A stretch of DNA of 47,465 bases from Planctomycetota bacterium (lineage in GTDB: Bacteria; Planctomycetota; Planctomycetia; JALXBF01): NCBI GenBank assembly GCA_026991575.1, contig JALXBF010000131.1, forward strand, positions 1 to 47,465, in the 5' to 3' direction. The position numbers were made by a program, and so were the translations under genes. The stretch's first letter is position 1. Each line of letters opens with the position of its first letter. Positions 43,834 through 47,465 of the stretch are shown in pieces. The notes under the pieces are model-generated. The model was not told where the DNA came from. It ran no database searches and saw only the letters and a list, made by a program, of their open reading frames with translations.

Positions 43834-46674
43834 ATGCAGAAGTATGCTGGCCGAATCCTCGTCGTAGCGATCGTCACCATCCTGGCGTTCCTCGGCGCGT
43901 GGCCGCCCTATGACCCGGATGGCCCCGGGCCACGCCGGGGGAAGTTGAAGCTGGGTATCGACCTATCGGGTGGGACGATCCTGGTGTATGAGATCAAGAA
44001 GGAGCGGCTCGAGCAGGCGGCCATCGACATGGACCACCTGGTCGCCGCGCTCCAGAAGCGCATCAACCCGACCGGCACGCTCGATATCGCCATCCGGCCG
44101 ATCGGCGTCAACCGGATCGAGATCGTACTGCCCCAGGCTGATCCGCAGACGGTCGAGGACGTTAAGCAGCGGATTACGGCACTGGGGCGGCTGGAGTTCC
44201 GCATCCTGGCTACCGATCGCGAGACACACCCAGATCAGATCCGTAGAGCGCAAGAGCTGTTTCCAGAGACCGGCTCGCCTAATCTGGAGTGGCTCCCGGT
44301 GCACGACCCGGAGAACTTCTCACCGCCGCCACGCGCGGTGGTCCATCGCGAAGGAGACGAGCTCTATGTGCTGACCAGGATTCCCGACCCAACCATGCGA
44401 GTCACCGGCGAGGATCTCGTCCGCGTGTACCGCACCGAGGACGAAAACTTCCGGCCTGCCGTGGGCTTTGAACTGGATGCCGATGGAGCGTACCGGTTCG
44501 GCCTGCTGACCGGAAAGTATCGCCCTGACCCTCAGGGTAATGAGTGGGCCCTGGCAATTATCCTGGACGGCAAGGTGATGTCTGCGCCCGTGATCCGAAC
44601 CAAGATCACGTCGCGCGGTCAGATCACGGGGCAGTTTACCGATCGCGAAGTCGATAACCTGATCGCCATTCTGGACGCCGGCCAGTTGCCTGCGACGTTG
44701 ATCCCCGAGCCGATCAGCGAGGACACGATCGGGCCGACCCTCGGTGCTGACACCATTGCGATGGGCAAACGGGCGATCGCAATTGCCATGATCGTCGTGC
44801 CGATCTTCATGGTCATCTACTACCGCCTGATCGGACTCATCGCGGTGGTTGGCCTGTTCCTGAATCTACTGATCATCCTAGGCGTGCTCGGCTGGATCAA
44901 GGCAACGTTTACGCTGCCCGGCCTCGCCGGACTGGCGTTGACCGTTGGTATGGCCGTGGATGCGAACATCCTGATTTTCGAGCGAATCCGTGAGGAACGC
45001 GAGCGCGGCGCGACGATTGCCTCAGCAGTCCGTAACGGCTTTGGCCGGGCATTCATCACGATCCTCGACGCCAACGTCACGACAATCATCACCGCCTGGA
45101 TCCTGTATGTCATCGGTACCGACCACGTCCGGGGTTTCGGCCTGACGCTCATGATCGGCCTACTGGCCAACCTGTTCACGGCTATCTATGTTTCCAGGCT
45201 TTTCTTCGACCTGGCCATCGAGTATCGCATTCTGCGGAAACTCTCGATGCCGCGGCTGTTCAAGCTGCCGCAGATCGACTTTCTGGCCTACCGCCGTTTC
45301 GGCTATGCGGTGTCGCTGACGTTGATTGCCATCGGTCTGGTAGCTACGGCGGCCCGTGGCCGTGACCTGCTGGATATTGAATTCACGGGAGGCTCGGCGA
45401 TCGGCTTCAAGCTCAAAGAGCCGATGGCGACGGCCGAGGTACGCCGCATCGCGGAATCACGCCCCGAACTGACGGACGTCCGCGTCGAGGTGCTGCGGTC
45501 ACCCGACCAGCCGGCTACCGAAGAAGCTGACCGCTTCTTGCTGCGCACGACCAACACGGACACCAATGCTGTGAAGCAGGCGGTGCTGGAGGCGTTTGGG
45601 GACAAGTTGGCCCGGATCGAAGTGGTGGACTACCGGGTTCAGGGCGAACAAGAGCAGCAGGGCGACGGGGCTGCATCCGGCGAACAGTCCGGCAACGAAA
45701 AGCAGGAAACAGAGGACAGCTCTGCCGCCGGTACAACCGGCAGTTCTGAGCCCGACCGGCCGCGGAATCCGAAGTTTAAACACCATGCGATCCTGCGACT
45801 GGCGAGCTTCGGAGAGGTACCGATCTCGGTCGTACGCCGCCACCTGGATCGCATCCTGCAAGAGCGCGACATCGATAACCCGCCGCTTCATTACGAGCTG
45901 AGGGTGCTAGAGACAGGCCCGATTCCTGAGGAGCTGCGCAGCAAAGTTGCAGGCGACACGCTCACGGTCATCTCCATCTGGTCGGATCTGGAACTGTCCG
46001 AGATCCTGCCGGCGTTGGCAGAGGCGATCGAAGCGGACGTCGCGTTCGAGCGGGTTGAGCGGTTCGATTCGCAGGTCGCAAACGAAGCCAAGCTGCAGGC
46101 GACGCTGGCAATCGTAATCAGCTGGGCGGCTATTATCGCTTACCTCTGGCTGCGCTTCCGCAACATCACCTTCGGACTGGCTGCCGTGCTTGCGCTGATC
46201 CACGATGTCCTCGTCACGCTGGGCTTCGTGGCACTGGCCGGTTACCTGGCTCACGTTCCGCTGTTGGAACGTCTGCTCCTGCTTGATCCGTTCAAGATCG
46301 ACCTGGCCATGATTGCCGCGTTCCTGACCATCGTCGGGTATTCGGTCAACGATACGATCGTCATCTTCGATCGCGTGCGCGAGCTTCGAGGACGATCGCC
46401 GTACATCACCGAGGACATGGTCAACAAGGCCATTAACCAGACGTTAGGGCGCACCATCCTGACCAGCTTCACCACCTTGCTGGTCGCCATTATCCTCTAC
46501 GTGGTTGGCGGGCCGGGTATCCATGGCTTTGCATACGCGATGGTTGTGGGCACGATTACCGGTACGTACAGTACCGTCTTCGTGGCCTCGCCCGCGCTGT
46601 TCTACCTGCCGGGGGCCAGTCTTCTGGTACAGTCCAAAGCGCGCGCTCCGAAGCCGGTCGGAGCTGGTGCGTAG
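43834..46674 (+). CDS. secDF: Fused protein-export membrane protein SecDF
   Basis: 946 residues from ATG 43834, with AGGTGA just upstream. The SecD half has an N-terminal helix, the KLGIDLSGGTILVYEI start of the P1 head, IAVVGLFLNLLIILGVLGWIKATFTLPG and the D4 element LTVGMAVDANILIFERIREE. A second start of the SecF kind appears at LDIEFTGGSAIGFKLKEP, and the SecF half ends with GYSVNDTIVIFDRVRELRG, giving 12 helices in all. The fusion uses the proton gradient to pull exported proteins through SecYEG. An extra acidic, Gln/Ser/Gly-rich stretch of about 45 residues (roughly 602-648) interrupts the SecF periplasmic domain and is not in the E. coli protein. Confidence 0.97.
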   Translation: MQKYAGRILVVAIVTILAFLGAWPPYDPDGPGPRRGKLKLGIDLSGGTILVYEIKKERLEQAAIDMDHLVAALQKRINPTGTLDIAIRPIGVNRIEIVLPQADPQTVEDVKQRITALGRLEFRILATDRETHPDQIRRAQELFPETGSPNLEWLPVHDPENFSPPPRAVVHREGDELYVLTRIPDPTMRVTGEDLVRVYRTEDENFRPAVGFELDADGAYRFGLLTGKYRPDPQGNEWALAIILDGKVMSAPVIRTKITSRGQITGQFTDREVDNLIAILDAGQLPATLIPEPISEDTIGPTLGADTIAMGKRAIAIAMIVVPIFMVIYYRLIGLIAVVGLFLNLLIILGVLGWIKATFTLPGLAGLALTVGMAVDANILIFERIREERERGATIASAVRNGFGRAFITILDANVTTIITAWILYVIGTDHVRGFGLTLMIGLLANLFTAIYVSRLFFDLAIEYRILRKLSMPRLFKLPQIDFLAYRRFGYAVSLTLIAIGLVATAARGRDLLDIEFTGGSAIGFKLKEPMATAEVRRIAESRPELTDVRVEVLRSPDQPATEEADRFLLRTTNTDTNAVKQAVLEAFGDKLARIEVVDYRVQGEQEQQGDGAASGEQSGNEKQETEDSSAAGTTGSSEPDRPRNPKFKHHAILRLASFGEVPISVVRRHLDRILQERDIDNPPLHYELRVLETGPIPEELRSKVAGDTLTVISIWSDLELSEILPALAEAIEADVAFERVERFDSQVANEAKLQATLAIVISWAAIIAYLWLRFRNITFGLAAVLALIHDVLVTLGFVALAGYLAHVPLLERLLLLDPFKIDLAMIAAFLTIVGYSVNDTIVIFDRVRELRGRSPYITEDMVNKAINQTLGRTILTSFTTLLVAIILYVVGGPGIHGFAYAMVVGTITGTYSTVFVASPALFYLPGASLLVQSKARAPKPVGAGA

Positions 46675-46949
46675 CTGTATCCCCGCGGCGCGGGATGACC
46701 GGGCGTCCGGGCGGGTTCCGGCGTGCTGGGCCGTGGGCTGGACCGGGTGAGCTCGGACAACGTCGGCGGTACCCTATGGACTGGCGTTGCGAAAGTTGGG
46801 GCACCGCAGGGCTGCTCAACGTACGTACGCGCTCACGGCAGGCGCACAGGCAGCAGGAATACCCGGCCGGCGTCGTTCCCCTGGTGGGGCCTCGAGCACA
46901 CCATCGTCAGTCGCCATGGCCGACAGGACCGTCGTTCGTTGGATCAACC

Positions 46950-47465
46950 TCAAACGGTCCGACGGGCCAGCAACAGCTCCAGGTACGAGCGGCGCTCGGT
47001 ACTCGTAAGGCGAAGGGCGGCAGCCAGCCTCAGAAGCGCATCCCGAGCGCGGGCTACCTCTGCCTCGGCCACATGCGCCTCCAGTTCCGTGTACGTTCCC
47101 AGCCCCTGCACGATGTCAATGGAAAGCAGCACCGGGTAGCCCTCCCAGGTTAGCCGGAACAGCCGGCGCTCCTTGCGCACCTCCATCACCGGCCGGAAAC
47201 CGAGTGCCTCAAGCAGTGCGGTAGCAGTCTGTTCGGGCTGCTGCCCGGCCAGGGCCAATTCAATCTCCCGTCTGGTCTTCGACTGCGCATCGATCTTCGG
47301 CCCCTTGTACGTCAGACTGGCCTCGTGGCCGATCTTCCGCACTCGGAGGGCCTCGTCGGTCTTGGCGAAATCGCGCGCCGGATGGCTGAAGTAGATGTCA
47401 AGCTCTTCGCGGATGCCCACCGGTTCGGCCCCGATTTCCTCCAGCAGAGACGTGAAGGCGGTCAC
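46950..47465 (-). CDS. CYTH-domain protein (CyaB-like class IV adenylate cyclase / triphosphatase), 5' truncated
   Basis: 171 residues in the window, and the frame continues past the right edge. The GTG at 47465 is probably an internal Val, because the family's N-terminal ExExK motif should come some 10-15 residues earlier. Visible CYTH features: LLEEIGAEPVGIREELDIYFSHP, TDEALRVRK, ASLTYKGPK, REIELAL, VRKERRLFRL and ELEAHVAE. The tunnel-fold enzymes in this family act on ATP or inorganic triphosphate; members with the CyaB layout include cyclic-AMP producers and thiamine or RNA triphosphatases. The exact activity cannot be told here. It converges on secDF across a 275-base gap. Confidence 0.85.
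   Translation of the reverse strand: MTAFTSLLEEIGAEPVGIREELDIYFSHPARDFAKTDEALRVRKIGHEASLTYKGPKIDAQSKTRREIELALAGQQPEQTATALLEALGFRPVMEVRKERRLFRLTWEGYPVLLSIDIVQGLGTYTELEAHVAEAEVARARDALLRLAAALRLTSTERRSYLELLLARRTV

Overview
The window looks like a chromosomal segment of a GC-rich member of the Planctomycetota. The pointers are a DUF1559 pseudopilin-like protein with an H-X9-DG-type C-terminus, a DUF6677-like membrane protein, a DUF6800-like 64-residue basic protein, a Tat-exported Gfo/Idh/MocA oxidoreductase, a TPR protein carrying two RNA-polymerase-alpha-CTD modules, and a fused SecDF. Gram-negative envelope genes (LptB, two RND systems, a TolC-type channel, lipoproteins) fit this. No rRNA operon, phage, insertion sequence or CRISPR array was seen. 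Identifications come from motif reading only; no database search was run.

Layout, left to right. (1) 1-4946, minus strand: a tightly coupled operon of a TRASH-like Cys4 lipoprotein, a DUF1559 protein and a very large CobN/HmuS-type chelatase with an export signal; the chelatase runs off the left edge. (2) 5186-8083, minus: a two-gene DUF6677-like membrane pair, the LPS-export ATPase lptB and the nickel-pincer cofactor gene larC. (3) 8166-16937, plus: lpdA; a tetR - adaptor - RND permease operon with a clear operator; trmFO; mobB. (4) 17308-23237: small or accessory genes: a short membrane protein, a Gfo/Idh/MocA oxidoreductase, a DUF6800-like protein, tRNA-Arg(TCG), a DUF1445 hydro-lyase/D-glutamate cyclase homologue, an SLC13 carrier and an Arg-rich low-complexity protein. 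(5) 23901-27455: tRNA-Val(CAC) with a strong terminator, a GT-C glycosyltransferase and a convergent histidine kinase that overlaps it by 63 bases. (6) 27573-34165, minus: a family 5 uracil-DNA glycosylase and a CzcCBA-like heavy-metal RND operon. (7) 34221-38277: an exported alpha/beta hydrolase, a STAS protein, a Nudix hydrolase, a rhomboid-fold protein without catalytic histidines, and a LOG-family protein. (8) 38886-46674, plus: a membrane-anchored coiled-coil protein, the TPR/alpha-CTD protein coupled to tgt, then yajC and secDF. (9) A CYTH-domain protein runs off the right edge.

The housekeeping genes cluster by theme: tRNA modification (trmFO, tgt, two tRNAs) and envelope biogenesis or export (lptB, yajC, secDF, GT-C). 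Metal handling recurs: the exported CobN-like chelatase, LarC, MobB and the Czc system. The most novel unit is the exported chelatase operon, which I infer acts on a metal-tetrapyrrole or metal cofactor outside the cytoplasm. The TPR/alpha-CTD protein is the second most interesting. At least four promoters share a -35 hexamer TTGCGC/T with a 16-17 base spacer and a TATAAT-like -10, which may be this organism's housekeeping promoter form.
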